Positions 26,405 to 35,523 of a stretch of 64,000 bases of DNA are shown in pieces. The stretch lies in the NCBI RefSeq assembly GCF_009764265.1, contig NZ_RWIR01000089.1, positions 1 through 64,000 of the forward strand. The letters run 5' to 3'. Below the pieces are notes generated by a model. That model saw nothing but the letters and a program-made list of their open reading frames with translations. It ran no database searches and had not been told where the DNA came from. Each line of letters opens with the position of its first letter. Within the stretch, counting starts at the first letter, position 1. Origin of the DNA: Pseudomonas sp. PB101. Its GTDB lineage: Bacteria; Pseudomonadota; Gammaproteobacteria; Pseudomonadales; Pseudomonadaceae. A program made the position numbers and the translations under genes.

Positions 26405-27046
26405 TCAGGCCCGTACAAACGGGTTTTCGCGCATTTCATCGCCCAGACGGGTATCCGGACCATGCCCGGCCACCACTATCGCCTCCTCGTCGAGGGTGTA
26501 CAAACGCTGCTTGATCGAACGCACGATGGTGGCCTGGTCGCCGCCCCACAAATCCGTGCGCCCTACCCCACGCTTGAACAACGTGTCACCGGCAATCAGG
26601 AGCTTGACATCGGCAAACCAGAAACTCATCGACCCTGGTGTGTGCCCAGGCGTGTGCAGCGCCACGCCACAGCCGCAGGCCAGCTCTTCATCATCGGCCA
26701 GCCAGCGGTCCGGCGACGGCACCGGAGTGTAGGGCACACCGAACATCTGGCACTGCATTTCCAGGTTGTCCCACAGAAACTGGTCTTCCTTGTGCAGATG
26801 CAAGGTTGCGCCGGTTTTCTCCTTGAGTTGACCGGACGCCAGGAAATGATCGAGGTGCGCGTGGGTGTGAATGATGCTGACCACCTTCAGCCCCAGGGCA
26901 TCGAGACGCGCCAGGATCAGCTCATGATTGCCACCCGGATCGACAACAATGGCCTTTTTCGTCACCGGATCGCCGATGATCGTGCAGTTGCACTGCAACG
27001 GGCCGACGGGGAAGGTTTCGCGGATGAGAGTGGGTTGCTGGGACAT
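26405..27046 (-). CDS. Metallo-beta-lactamase-fold hydrolase (glyoxalase II-like, YcbL type)
   Basis: This 213-aa zinc hydrolase has the motif HTHAHLDHF (HxHxDH), a second metal His in LHTPGHTPGS, an Asp in IAGDTLFKRGVGRTDLWGG and a final His in VAGHGPDT. It lacks the C-terminal substrate domain of true GloB, as in the YcbL group. Its role is probably thioester hydrolysis in the cytoplasm, but the substrate is unproven. It lies 87 bp after the regulator at 27134 on the same strand's upstream side, and no operon is obvious. Confidence 0.85.
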   Translation of the reverse strand: MSQQPTLIRETFPVGPLQCNCTIIGDPVTKKAIVVDPGGNHELILARLDALGLKVVSIIHTHAHLDHFLASGQLKEKTGATLHLHKEDQFLWDNLEMQCQMFGVPYTPVPSPDRWLADDEELACGCGVALHTPGHTPGSMSFWFADVKLLIAGDTLFKRGVGRTDLWGGDQATIVRSIKQRLYTLDEEAIVVAGHGPDTRLGDEMRENPFVRA

Positions 27047-27133
27047 CGGGGGCCTGCTCGATAAACGGGGACGAGCGATTTTCGCACAATTGAGTATCCA
27101 GCCAATGGCCGCGACAAGTAACGTGAAAAATCC

Positions 27134-29872
27134 TTAACCCAGCACTCCCAGTTCCTTGGCCCGCGCCACCGCCTGAGTACGCCGCTCGACCCCGAGCTTG
27201 CTGTTGATGTGACTGGCGTGGGTCTTGACCGTGTGCAGGGAGATAAACAGTTGATCGCTGATTTCCTGGTTCGAGCAGCCTTGGGCGATCAATCGCAGGA
27301 CCGCCAGTTCCCGCGCACTGAGTTGTTCCGCGGCCACGCAGGACTCCACTGCGGTACGGCTGGCCAATGCCGGCAGTTTTTCGCTGAGGCTCAGGGAAAC
27401 GGGGGTTGGCGGATAATGTTGAAGCTGCCCTCGCAGCCAGTCCGGATGCTCGGCCAGCAAGCACTCAAAGGGTTGCAGCACCCCTCCACCAGCGGCGTCC
27501 AGCGCCTGAGCCAGTGCCTTGCGTGCTTCCGGTTCACGGCCGCTGCCCAGCAATAACGCCACCTTCTGGGTCAGCGCCATGGCACTGAGCATCTGGCGAC
27601 CGCTTTGCTGGCCGTGTTCGAGCAGTGCATTCAATCGTCCTTCGGCCAGCATCGGCTGGCCCTGGATGACTTCCAGCAAGGCTTGCTGCAGTTCGATATG
27701 CAACGGCAGTTGCGGGTGGAACTCTGGTGGGGCCGCCGCGTTTTCGCCGTTATAGGTCTGCCCCAGACGCGCCAGCCAGGCTTCGGCCAGATCGGTGCGT
27801 CCCTGGGCCAGCCAGAGTTCACATTTGACCAGGGTGATCATGGCCAGGTAGTAGATCGGTGGCACGTCCCAGATGTGCATCAGCCGTTCGGCTTCGGCCA
27901 GTTCGGCAAAGGCCTTGGCGAACTCGCCGCTGCTGCCCTCCAGCCTGGCTATCACGCAGTGGCCGATCAGCACGCTGATGTCACGACAGGCGCGCGCCTC
28001 GCTCAACCCGGCCTGCAACCGCACTCGCGCCAATTGCGGCTGCATGCGCAGGGCCAGTAAAAAACCTTCATACAAGGTCAGCCGCGCACGAACCGCATAC
28101 AGCCGTTGCGCAGACAGGCTCTGCAGGCGCTGCATGCCCTGGCGGACCTCCTCCAGCGCCCGACAGATTTCGCCCCGGGCCTGCAACACCCGGGCGCGAT
28201 CGTAGTGTGCCAGCGCTTCGAACAACGGGTTGCCGACCCGTTGCGCCAGCTCCAGAGATTCGCGGTTCAAGCCCCGTGCCCGCCACAGATCGCCGTCGGC
28301 GATGGCCAGGTTGGACAGGGTCGAGAGGCACATCAGGCGTTGCCCGTAGCGCTTGGACGGAAGGCTTTCCAACGCTTCGCGGCAGTACCGCAGCGTCAGT
28401 TCGCGGTTGCCGCGCCCACGGGCAATGATGCCGCTCAATGCCAGCCACTGAGCCAACATGGACTTCTGCGCGGTGGCCGACGGAGCGGGCAGGAAACGAC
28501 TCAAATGGCTGGCCAGTTCCTCGGCGGCATCCAGCTGGCATGCCATGCCCAACGCCCAGCTGTAGAGCACGATCAACCGCGGCGTGCTGATCAGCAAACT
28601 GTCAGGCAAGTCCATTTTCCAGCGCAGCAACATGCCGACGTTCTGCTCGGCCAGCAGTTGCTCTTCGGAGAGGTTTTGCACCAGGTTCGCCGCAACGTCC
28701 AGGTGACCGGCACGCAAGGCCTGTTCGACCGCCTCATCGAGCAATCCCTGGGCATTGAACCAGCGGCAGGCACGCAGGTGCAGGCTGGCGGCCGGGACCA
28801 TCGACCGGGAAGGTGGCCGCGTGCGCAACAGATCGGAAAACAGGTGGTGGTATCGATACCAATGGCCATGCTCGTCCAGCGGCACCAGGAACACTTGATG
28901 GGCGAGCAGGAAGCGCAAAATCTCCCCGCTGTCATGGGCGTCGCGAACGGCATCACACAGTTCGCTGCAAAAACGTTCCTGAGGCGCCGTGTCATAGAGG
29001 AACGACTGGACCTCGGCGGGCAGGCAATCGATGACCTCTTCGAGCAGGTAATCGCGGATCAGCCCTTCCCCGCCGTGCAACGATTGTGGCAGTGCGCCAT
29101 CGGTGCCCGCCTCCGAGGCGGCCAACAGCCAGAAGCGTAACCCCGCGACCCAACCTTCACTGCGCTGGATCAGGTTCTCCAGTGCCTCGCCCCGCAAGGA
29201 GCTGCTGTGCCGATCGAGCAGGCTCAAGGCCTCGTCGTGGGTCAGGCGCAGATCCTGTTCATGCAACTCAAGCAGTTGCCGCGACAGCCGCAGTCGCGCC
29301 AGGTGCCAGTCGGGACGCTGGCGACTGGTGACCATCACCAGCAAGCCATCGGGTAGATGATTGAGGAAAAATTGCAGGCAACGGTCCAGCACCGGCCCCT
29401 GGGCCAGATGGTAATCATCCAGTACCAGCAGCAATGGCGTTGCAGTGGACAGGTGCACGGCCAACTCGTCGAGCAGGCCATCCAGCCATTCTTCGAATGC
29501 GAACGGCTGATGGCGCTGGCGCATTTTCAACAATCCGAGGGACTGCCTGCCCAGGTTCGGGAAATAATCCTGAAGGCCTTCCAGCAGTCGCTCGAGAAAA
29601 CGTCCCGGGTCACTGTCCCTGGGGCTCAACCCCAGCCAGAGACTTTGCCAGTGCGCCGGCAACCCCTGACAAAACTCCACCGCCAGCGAACTCTTGCCGA
29701 ACCCTGCCGGTGCACTGACGAGCAGCAGCCTGCCTGCGAGCCCGGCACTCAGACGTTCGCACAAACGTGGACGCAGCACATGGCCGTCGGGCAACGGCGG
29801 GCGGAAGAAACGCCCGTCGAGTGTCGCGACAGCAACCTGTGCAGAACCTGGGGGTGTAGACAAATCAGTCAT
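27134..29872 (-). CDS. LuxR family regulator, MalT-like (LAL, ATP-binding)
   Basis: This is a large STAND-type activator of 912 aa. It has an N-terminal NTPase with Walker A SAPAGFGKSS (about residue 55) and Walker B LLLVLDDYH, a long helical repeat region (about 350-800), and a C-terminal LuxR helix-turn-helix (LSARELAVLRLIAQGCSNQE; SLHTVKTHASHINSKLGVERR). The ATG at 29872 is chosen over the frame start 81 bp upstream because it has AAGAGCC before it and gives a normal N-terminus. It lies downstream of the DUF1302-DUF1329 operon on the same strand, separated by a terminator, and is a likely regulator of it. Confidence 0.9.
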   Translation of the reverse strand: MTDLSTPPGSAQVAVATLDGRFFRPPLPDGHVLRPRLCERLSAGLAGRLLLVSAPAGFGKSSLAVEFCQGLPAHWQSLWLGLSPRDSDPGRFLERLLEGLQDYFPNLGRQSLGLLKMRQRHQPFAFEEWLDGLLDELAVHLSTATPLLLVLDDYHLAQGPVLDRCLQFFLNHLPDGLLVMVTSRQRPDWHLARLRLSRQLLELHEQDLRLTHDEALSLLDRHSSSLRGEALENLIQRSEGWVAGLRFWLLAASEAGTDGALPQSLHGGEGLIRDYLLEEVIDCLPAEVQSFLYDTAPQERFCSELCDAVRDAHDSGEILRFLLAHQVFLVPLDEHGHWYRYHHLFSDLLRTRPPSRSMVPAASLHLRACRWFNAQGLLDEAVEQALRAGHLDVAANLVQNLSEEQLLAEQNVGMLLRWKMDLPDSLLISTPRLIVLYSWALGMACQLDAAEELASHLSRFLPAPSATAQKSMLAQWLALSGIIARGRGNRELTLRYCREALESLPSKRYGQRLMCLSTLSNLAIADGDLWRARGLNRESLELAQRVGNPLFEALAHYDRARVLQARGEICRALEEVRQGMQRLQSLSAQRLYAVRARLTLYEGFLLALRMQPQLARVRLQAGLSEARACRDISVLIGHCVIARLEGSSGEFAKAFAELAEAERLMHIWDVPPIYYLAMITLVKCELWLAQGRTDLAEAWLARLGQTYNGENAAAPPEFHPQLPLHIELQQALLEVIQGQPMLAEGRLNALLEHGQQSGRQMLSAMALTQKVALLLGSGREPEARKALAQALDAAGGGVLQPFECLLAEHPDWLRGQLQHYPPTPVSLSLSEKLPALASRTAVESCVAAEQLSARELAVLRLIAQGCSNQEISDQLFISLHTVKTHASHINSKLGVERRTQAVARAKELGVLG

Positions 29873-29984
29873 AGCCGGCTCTTGTTTGAATTGCGGGTGG
29901 CGGCGTTGCAGATGTCCGCAGACTAGCCGTAAACGGATAGGGAATGAAGGCAATTGCTACAAATGGCTACAAAAAGTCTACAAG

Positions 29985-30018
29985 CAAAAAAAAACGCCCC
30001 GAACCAGTCGGGGCGTTT
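29985..30018 (-). terminator. Intrinsic terminator after the DUF1302-DUF1329 operon
   Basis: The stem AAAACGCCCCGA / TCGGGGCGTTTT has a long A-run on its left, which reads as a T-run on the minus strand. It sits about 30 bp past the DUF1329 stop. Confidence 0.85.
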
Positions 30019-30048
30019 TCAGAGGGTACAGCCTCTATTCAGTTCACC

Positions 30049-31413
30049 TTAGCGAACACCATCCTGACGCAAGGCGGCCGGGGTGAAGTCGCTGGTGGTG
30101 GCAGTGAAGCCGAAGTCATAAGCCGACTTCTCTTCGTTCTTCATGCCCAGCGCCAGGTAGCGACCCGACTGCAGGTCGTACAGGGCTTCGAGGGCGTACC
30201 ACGGCACTTGCTTGTCGTAGTAGTTCTCGGCATGCGCCTCACCTACGCGCCACAGCTGGCCACGACCGTCGTAATGGTCGATGACTGCGGCCTGCCAGGT
30301 ATCCTCGTCGATGTAGAAGTCACGCTTGGCATAGATGTGACGCTGACCTTCTTTCAACGTGGCAACCACATGCCACACCCGGCGCAGCTCGTAGCGCGCC
30401 AGATCCTGGTTGATGTGACCGGCCTTGATGATATCGGTGTACTTGAGGTTCGGGTCGTCGAGCTTGTAGCTGTCGGAGGCGATGTACATCTCTTTCTTGC
30501 CTTCGAGCTTCCAGTCGTAACGATCCGGCGCACCGTTGTACATGTCCAGGTTGTCGGAAGTACGCAGGCCGTCGGCTGCGGTACCCGGACCGTCATAGGA
30601 CACTTGCGGGGCACGACGCACACGACGCTGACCGGCGTTGTAGACCCACGCCGAACGCGGCTCTTTCACTTGGTCGAGGGTTTCGTGAACCAGCAGCACA
30701 CCACCGGCCAGTCGCGCCGGCGCGGTCACTTTCTGCTTGAAGTAGAACAGGATGTTGCCCGGGTTTTTCGGGTCGTAGTCCTTCATCTTGTCGCGGAACA
30801 CGAACTGGTCCTGGAAGTACACCAGGCTGAACGAGCCGTTCGGCTGTGGCGTGGCCTGGGTTACCAGGCGCGTCACGCTACCACCGCGATAACGGGTGAT
30901 GTGGTTCCAGATGACTTCCACGCCGGTTTTCGGAATCGGGAACGGCACGGCGGTTTCGAAGTTCTCCAGGCCGTTGCCGCCGGACACCAGGTTGGTGTTG
31001 GTGGCGTTGCGCTTGATCGCGGCGAACACGTCATCCGGCACGGTAGCACCGCGATGGGACGGATAGACCGGCATCTTGAAGGTTTCCGGGTAGCGCTTGA
31101 ACATCGCGTACTGGCCCGGTGCGAGCTTTTCCTTGTACTGGTCGACGTTCTGCGCCGTGATGGTGAACAGCGGTTTTTCGCTGGCGAACGGGTTGGACAG
31201 GAAACCTTTGCTGTCGACCGTACCGGCGTTCTTCGCCATGGGTTTCCAGGCCGGGATCGAACCGTCGGCGTTACCCGCCATTTCCGCGCCCATCGGGGTC
31301 AGGCTCTTGCCCAGCTTGTCGGCCTCGGCCTGGGGAACCGCCGCGATGACGCTGGTCGCCAACAGCGAAAGCCCCAGAACACCGGCGTGGAACAGACTTT
31401 TTGTTATTTTCAT
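30049..31413 (-). CDS. DUF1329 protein, predicted exported (LolA/LolB-like fold)
   Basis: This 454-aa protein has a signal peptide (residues 1 to about 24, VIAAVPQA). It has the conserved DUF1329 features YPAR/YRGG-type segments (HITRYRGGSVTRL), MKDYDPKNPGNILFYFKQKV and the C-terminal RRVWHVVATLKEGQRHIYAKR with DEDTWQAAVIDHYDG. DUF1329 proteins are almost always paired with DUF1302 and are thought to be periplasmic or outer-membrane partners in lipid-like transport. The exact role is not known. It lies 28 bp downstream of the DUF1302 gene. Confidence 0.85.
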   Translation of the reverse strand: MKITKSLFHAGVLGLSLLATSVIAAVPQAEADKLGKSLTPMGAEMAGNADGSIPAWKPMAKNAGTVDSKGFLSNPFASEKPLFTITAQNVDQYKEKLAPGQYAMFKRYPETFKMPVYPSHRGATVPDDVFAAIKRNATNTNLVSGGNGLENFETAVPFPIPKTGVEVIWNHITRYRGGSVTRLVTQATPQPNGSFSLVYFQDQFVFRDKMKDYDPKNPGNILFYFKQKVTAPARLAGGVLLVHETLDQVKEPRSAWVYNAGQRRVRRAPQVSYDGPGTAADGLRTSDNLDMYNGAPDRYDWKLEGKKEMYIASDSYKLDDPNLKYTDIIKAGHINQDLARYELRRVWHVVATLKEGQRHIYAKRDFYIDEDTWQAAVIDHYDGRGQLWRVGEAHAENYYDKQVPWYALEALYDLQSGRYLALGMKNEEKSAYDFGFTATTSDFTPAALRQDGVR

Positions 31414-31441
31414 ATGTGTGTTCGTCCTGAAAATACTGTGC

Positions 31442-33343
31442 TTAGAAGTTCACGCCGAGGCTGAGCGCAACGAAGTCGCGGTCATCCACTGTGGTGTACT
31501 TGCCGTCGAAGAAGTTGGTGTAGGCCAGGCTCGCGGTGTAGGTATTCTGGTATTCGGCATCGACACCCAGGCTGACCGCCTTGCGGCCTTCCTCGAAGTT
31601 GCCGCCAGGGCCAGGGGAGTAACCGCTCACGTCATGGGACCAGGCAACGTTCGGCTTGAGGTTCACGCCGGCAAACACGTCGTTGTATTCCCAGATGGCA
31701 CGACCGCGGTAGCCCCACGAAGTCGCGGTGGTGAAACCTTCGTCGTCGCAGTTGCGGCTGCGGTTGTTGGTCGGCGTACCCGGGCCGGCACCGTTGATGG
31801 TGCTGGTGTTGAGCGCCACGCAGGTATCGAGCGCGCCAGAGGCTGGCAACTCACCCGGGCCGTAGACCGGATCGCGGCCATAACGAACGTCGGAAGTGCT
31901 TTCCAGGCCGCCCACGTGGGTCACGCCTACTTCGCCTACCAGGGTCAGACGGCTGGCGCCCATGACCTGGTCGAAGAAGTGCGTCAGGGTGGTCTGGAAC
32001 TGGGTGACTTCCTTGCGACGATAACCGTGCAGGTCCTGACCCGGCACGCCGGTCAGCAGCGATGCATTGGTCAACGGGTTGTTCGGGTTGTTGTTGCCGA
32101 TAGGACGCACACCGGAGAACAGGATGTCGGTGGAGTTGAGTTGCACCGGAGCGTTCGGACGGTAGCTGATCTCACCGCTCCACGCCGTACCGGTAGGCAG
32201 GGTGGTGGAGAAGCTCAAGCCATACAGGCGAATGTCCTCGGGGTATTCGATGAAGTATTGCGAGTTACCTGCCACCAGCAGTGGCGCGAGTGCAGCGAAT
32301 GGGCCTGGAAGTCCCGCGGCAGTGTTGTAGACCGACTGCGGCGCACCGGTAGCGCTGAAGATCGGCGCACGGCTGTGGTAGTTCATGAAGTAGGCGCCGA
32401 ACTCGGTGTCCAGCGGATCGAACATGTACTTGAAGGACGCACCCCACTGACCGCTGTCGCGGGCATCACGATCGGGGCCACGACGCACCAGGACACCTTC
32501 GTTGTTGACGTCGACGCCGTTGGCGGCCAGAGGCCCCAGGGCAATGGCCGGAATTTGCGAGCGTTTGTTCAGCACGCGCAGGTTGTTGTCGCAGCCATCG
32601 GCAACGATGTCTGGCTGGGAGAAGAACGTGCCGCAGTTGTCGACGACAGTCTGGTCCCATTCAATTTGATAGAACGCTTCGGCCGAGAGGTTTTCGGTCA
32701 GGCTCTGCGACACATAGAACATGTTGACCGGGATCAGGCCTTCCTTGATCTCGGCACCCGGACGGCGGAACGCCGACACGTCGATCGGGTTGATCGAGTT
32801 GATGCCGCCGCCGATGAAGGTACTTTCACCCCAGCTCACGACCTGTTTGCCCAGACGCACGGAGCCTGGTTGATCGGCAATGGAGTAGTTGTGGTAGACG
32901 AAGGCATCGAGGATCTGGCCGCCGGCGGACTTGGCGCCTTCCTTGCGGCCCTCGTCGCTGATGTCCTTGAACGGACGGCTTTCGTCTTTCAGTTCAAAGT
33001 CGTACCAGTATTTGCCACGGACGAAAACGCCAGTATCGCCGTATTTCAGTTCAAGGTCATGGATGCCCTTGAAGATCTTCGAGAAGGTTTCCCCGCTCTT
33101 GAAGTTCAGGTGACCGTCATCAGAAGTCTGGGACAGGCCCTTGCCGCCGTTGTTGACACCGATGAGGTTCTTGTTGGCACTTTCGGTAGACCAACTGGCA
33201 CCGATGGACAGGGATGAGTCGAACTGACCTTCGATTTCACCGACGTTGAAACTGACGCCGAATGCTGGCCCGGCGAGCGTAGAGGCAAGACTGACTGCCA
33301 GGGGCAGTTTCGCCCGGCGCCAGAACTGGTTTACTGATGTCAT
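31442..33343 (-). CDS. DUF1302 protein, predicted outer-membrane beta-barrel
   Basis: This 633-aa protein has a signal peptide (LPLAVSLASTLAGPAFG, cleavage near residue 29), alternating amphipathic strands throughout and an aromatic-ended final strand (DFVALSLGVNF) of the kind recognised by the BAM machinery. It includes a cysteine pair (NNCGTFF.. and DGCDNNL) and another (DTCVALN, RNCDDEG) typical of large extracellular loops. The family has no proven function. It is the first gene of the DUF1302-DUF1329 operon. Confidence 0.85.
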   Translation of the reverse strand: MTSVNQFWRRAKLPLAVSLASTLAGPAFGVSFNVGEIEGQFDSSLSIGASWSTESANKNLIGVNNGGKGLSQTSDDGHLNFKSGETFSKIFKGIHDLELKYGDTGVFVRGKYWYDFELKDESRPFKDISDEGRKEGAKSAGGQILDAFVYHNYSIADQPGSVRLGKQVVSWGESTFIGGGINSINPIDVSAFRRPGAEIKEGLIPVNMFYVSQSLTENLSAEAFYQIEWDQTVVDNCGTFFSQPDIVADGCDNNLRVLNKRSQIPAIALGPLAANGVDVNNEGVLVRRGPDRDARDSGQWGASFKYMFDPLDTEFGAYFMNYHSRAPIFSATGAPQSVYNTAAGLPGPFAALAPLLVAGNSQYFIEYPEDIRLYGLSFSTTLPTGTAWSGEISYRPNAPVQLNSTDILFSGVRPIGNNNPNNPLTNASLLTGVPGQDLHGYRRKEVTQFQTTLTHFFDQVMGASRLTLVGEVGVTHVGGLESTSDVRYGRDPVYGPGELPASGALDTCVALNTSTINGAGPGTPTNNRSRNCDDEGFTTATSWGYRGRAIWEYNDVFAGVNLKPNVAWSHDVSGYSPGPGGNFEEGRKAVSLGVDAEYQNTYTASLAYTNFFDGKYTTVDDRDFVALSLGVNF

Positions 33344-33627
33344 CGACGCTACTCCATGTGCATTTTATTTTTATGGCATGAGCACTTCTAAAAACGTTGT
33401 GGATAACCGGGAGCCATGGCATCCCAAAGTCACTCCAAAGTTGCATCGCCCCGGTTCGTGCGGTTGCCCCGTTCTTAAAAATCCTTGAGCGGACTATAGC
33501 CAGCAGGTAGTTGAGCTTGATCCCTCTAAAGTGTGATTTGCACCTGCCAGCCACTCTGGAACAGTCCTTTCGCCAGTCCGACGCCCGTCGGCACGGCAAG
33601 GATGGCTGAAAATTTCGATTTGACAAG

Positions 33628-33643
33628 CCAAGCGCTTGCTTGG
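33628..33643. promoter_or_regulatory. Palindrome CCAAGC-N4-GCTTGG (possible TetR-type operator)
   Basis: Perfect 6-bp arms surround GCTT and contain the inner palindrome CAAGCGCTTG. A TTGACA precedes it on the plus strand. Similar AAGC/GCTT palindromes are bound by TetR-family regulators of acyl-CoA genes. No such regulator is encoded here. Confidence 0.35.
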
Positions 33644-33650
33644 TGGGGCT

Positions 33651-33672
33651 GGCGTGCCCTTTCGGGCACGCC
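33651..33672 (-). terminator. Possible terminator hairpin after the acyl-CoA ligase
   Basis: A 9-bp perfect stem with a TTTC loop lies 10 bp after the ligase stop on the minus strand. It lacks a clear T-run, so factor-independent termination is doubtful. Confidence 0.4.
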
Positions 33673-33681
33673 GAGAGGCGC

Positions 33682-35364
33682 TTAAAGCGTTGAGAGGAAG
33701 GTGCTGTTGGTGGCCTGCCATTCGCTGATGTCGACGCGAATGCGCTTCTTGTCGAGTTTGCCGACGCTGGTCTTGGGAATTTCAGTAACAAGGGCGATCT
33801 GGCTCGGAATCGCCCACTTGCTCAAGTGCCCCAATTCCACAAACGGCTTGAGGTGTTCCTTGAGCTCCCGCGCCCCGATGGCGTGACCTTCACGCAGCAC
33901 CAGCAGGGCAAATGGCCGCTCGCCCCACTGCGGATCGGGGATGCCCACCACTGCTACTTCACGTACCGCCACATGACGGCTGATCAGGTCTTCCAGGTCC
34001 AGGGAGGAGATCCACTCGCCACCGGTCTTGATCACGTCCTTGATGCGGTCACGAATGTCGATCACGCCCATGCTGTCCAGGGTCGCCACGTCGCCGGTGT
34101 GCAGCCAGCCACCGGCCCAGAGTTCGGCGCCCTTTTGCGGCTCGTTGAAATAGCCCTCGGTCAGCCAGGGTGCGCGCAGCACCAACTCGCCCTGGGTCTC
34201 GCCATCGGCGGGCAGGAAGTTGCCCTCGGTGTCGACGATCGCCGCCTCCACCAGCGGGCCCGGCACGCCGGCCTTGATCCGGTAGGTGGTGCGTTCGTCT
34301 TCGGTGCCGGCCATCAATTCGTCGTTGAGGTGCGCGCACGACACCAGCGGCCCGGTTTCCGACATGCCGTATGCAGCGGTCAATTGAATGCCTTTTGCCT
34401 TGGCCGCCTCGTATAGCGTGCGGTTCAGGGCACTGCCGCCGATGACGATTTTCCAGCCACCGAAGTCGACGTTCTGCGCGGCCTTGGCATTGAGGACCAT
34501 CTGCAGGATGGTCGGTACGCAATGGGAAAACGTGACCTTCTCCTTGCGCCACAACTCCACCAGGTATTCCGGGTCATAGCGACCGGGGTAGACCTGCTTG
34601 AGCCCGAGCATGGTCGCCACGTACGGCAAGCCCCAGGCGTGCACGTGGAACATCGGCGTGATCGGCATGTACACGTCGTTGGTGCCCAGCAGGCGCACGC
34701 TGTCGATCGCGCCCATGATGGTCGACACGCCCATGGTGTGCAGCACCAGTTGCCGATGGGTGAAGTACACGCCCTTGGGATTGCCGGTGGTGCCGGTGGT
34801 ATAGAACGTGGTCGCGACCGAGTTTTCGTCGAAATCCTCGAAGTCGTACTGCGGGCTCGCCGCGGCCAGCAACTCTTCGTATTCGCCGACGAGATTCGGC
34901 AGGTCCGCGGTTTTTTCCGGCAGGTCAGTCAGCAGCAGGGTTTTGTCGACGGTGGTCAGGTGCCCTTCGATAGCCTTGTACAGGCCGACGAACTCGCTGT
35001 TGACCAGTACAAAGCGGTCCTCGGCGTGGTTCATGGTGTAGAGGATCTGTTCCGGCGACAGACGCACGTTGATGGTGTGGATCACCGCGCCGATCATCGG
35101 GATGGCAAACATGCATTCCAGGTAGCGATGGCTGTCCCAGTCCATCACACCCACGGCATCCCCGGGCTTGACCCCGGCCGCTGTCAGCACGTTGGCCAGG
35201 CGGGCCACCCGTTCGATCAGGGTCGGGTAGCTGTAGCGCAATTTGTCGCGGTAGATGATCTCGCGGGTTTTCTCATAACGGGCACCGGACATCAGCAGCC
35301 GCTTGATCAGCAACGGGTACTGGTAAGCGCCTTCGGCCGGGGGGATAACGCGAGTCTGCAACAT
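33682..35364 (-). CDS. Fatty acid--CoA ligase (AMP-forming; AlkK-like)
   Basis: This is an adenylate-forming enzyme that activates a fatty acid to acyl-CoA. The 560-aa protein has the AMP-binding P-loop YTTGTTGNPKGV, the AYGMSETGP motif and the GWLHTGDVATLD hinge region. The C-terminal catalytic Lys lies in SVGKLDKKRI. There is no signal peptide. The start at 35364 is preferred to 35409 because of its family N-terminus and AAAAGGGATTCTT leader. It lies upstream of the DUF1302/1329/LAL set on the same strand, a recurrent neighbourhood in Pseudomonas. Chain-length preference cannot be read from sequence. Confidence 0.88.
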   Translation of the reverse strand: MLQTRVIPPAEGAYQYPLLIKRLLMSGARYEKTREIIYRDKLRYSYPTLIERVARLANVLTAAGVKPGDAVGVMDWDSHRYLECMFAIPMIGAVIHTINVRLSPEQILYTMNHAEDRFVLVNSEFVGLYKAIEGHLTTVDKTLLLTDLPEKTADLPNLVGEYEELLAAASPQYDFEDFDENSVATTFYTTGTTGNPKGVYFTHRQLVLHTMGVSTIMGAIDSVRLLGTNDVYMPITPMFHVHAWGLPYVATMLGLKQVYPGRYDPEYLVELWRKEKVTFSHCVPTILQMVLNAKAAQNVDFGGWKIVIGGSALNRTLYEAAKAKGIQLTAAYGMSETGPLVSCAHLNDELMAGTEDERTTYRIKAGVPGPLVEAAIVDTEGNFLPADGETQGELVLRAPWLTEGYFNEPQKGAELWAGGWLHTGDVATLDSMGVIDIRDRIKDVIKTGGEWISSLDLEDLISRHVAVREVAVVGIPDPQWGERPFALLVLREGHAIGARELKEHLKPFVELGHLSKWAIPSQIALVTEIPKTSVGKLDKKRIRVDISEWQATNSTFLSTL

Positions 35365-35463
35365 AAGAATCCCTTTTCTGACTGCACGGACGTGACTGAA
35401 AGTACGCACTGTAGTGCCCTTGATCGTCAGCCAAATCAGCCAAAGGAATGATTTGTAGAGCCG

Positions 35464-35494
35464 CGCAGATACTGGCGTTGCGCCAGTATCTGCG
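35464..35494. repeat. 13-bp perfect hairpin between lysE and the CoA ligase
   Basis: GCAGATACTGGCG and CGCCAGTATCTGC are separated by TTG. It lies 30 bp past the lysE stop, in a gap between same-strand genes. It may terminate or protect the lysE transcript, although there is no T-run on the minus strand. Confidence 0.6.
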
Positions 35495-35523
35495 GAAATT
35501 TATTGCCTGTGCCGCCTACGCAA

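Larger units (their letters stand above)
33344..33681. other. 338-bp intergenic region upstream of the DUF1302 gene
   Basis: No gene was seen. The region holds a CCAAGC-GCTT-GCTTGG near palindrome at 33628-33643 and a 9-bp hairpin GGCGTGCCC/GGGCACGCC at 33651-33672 just after the CoA ligase stop. It must also contain the DUF1302 promoter, which could not be placed with confidence. Confidence 0.6.

Noticed and set aside
31097-33217. 706-codon plus-strand ORF opposite DUF1329/DUF1302
   Set aside because: It crosses the boundary of two real genes and shows no family features.
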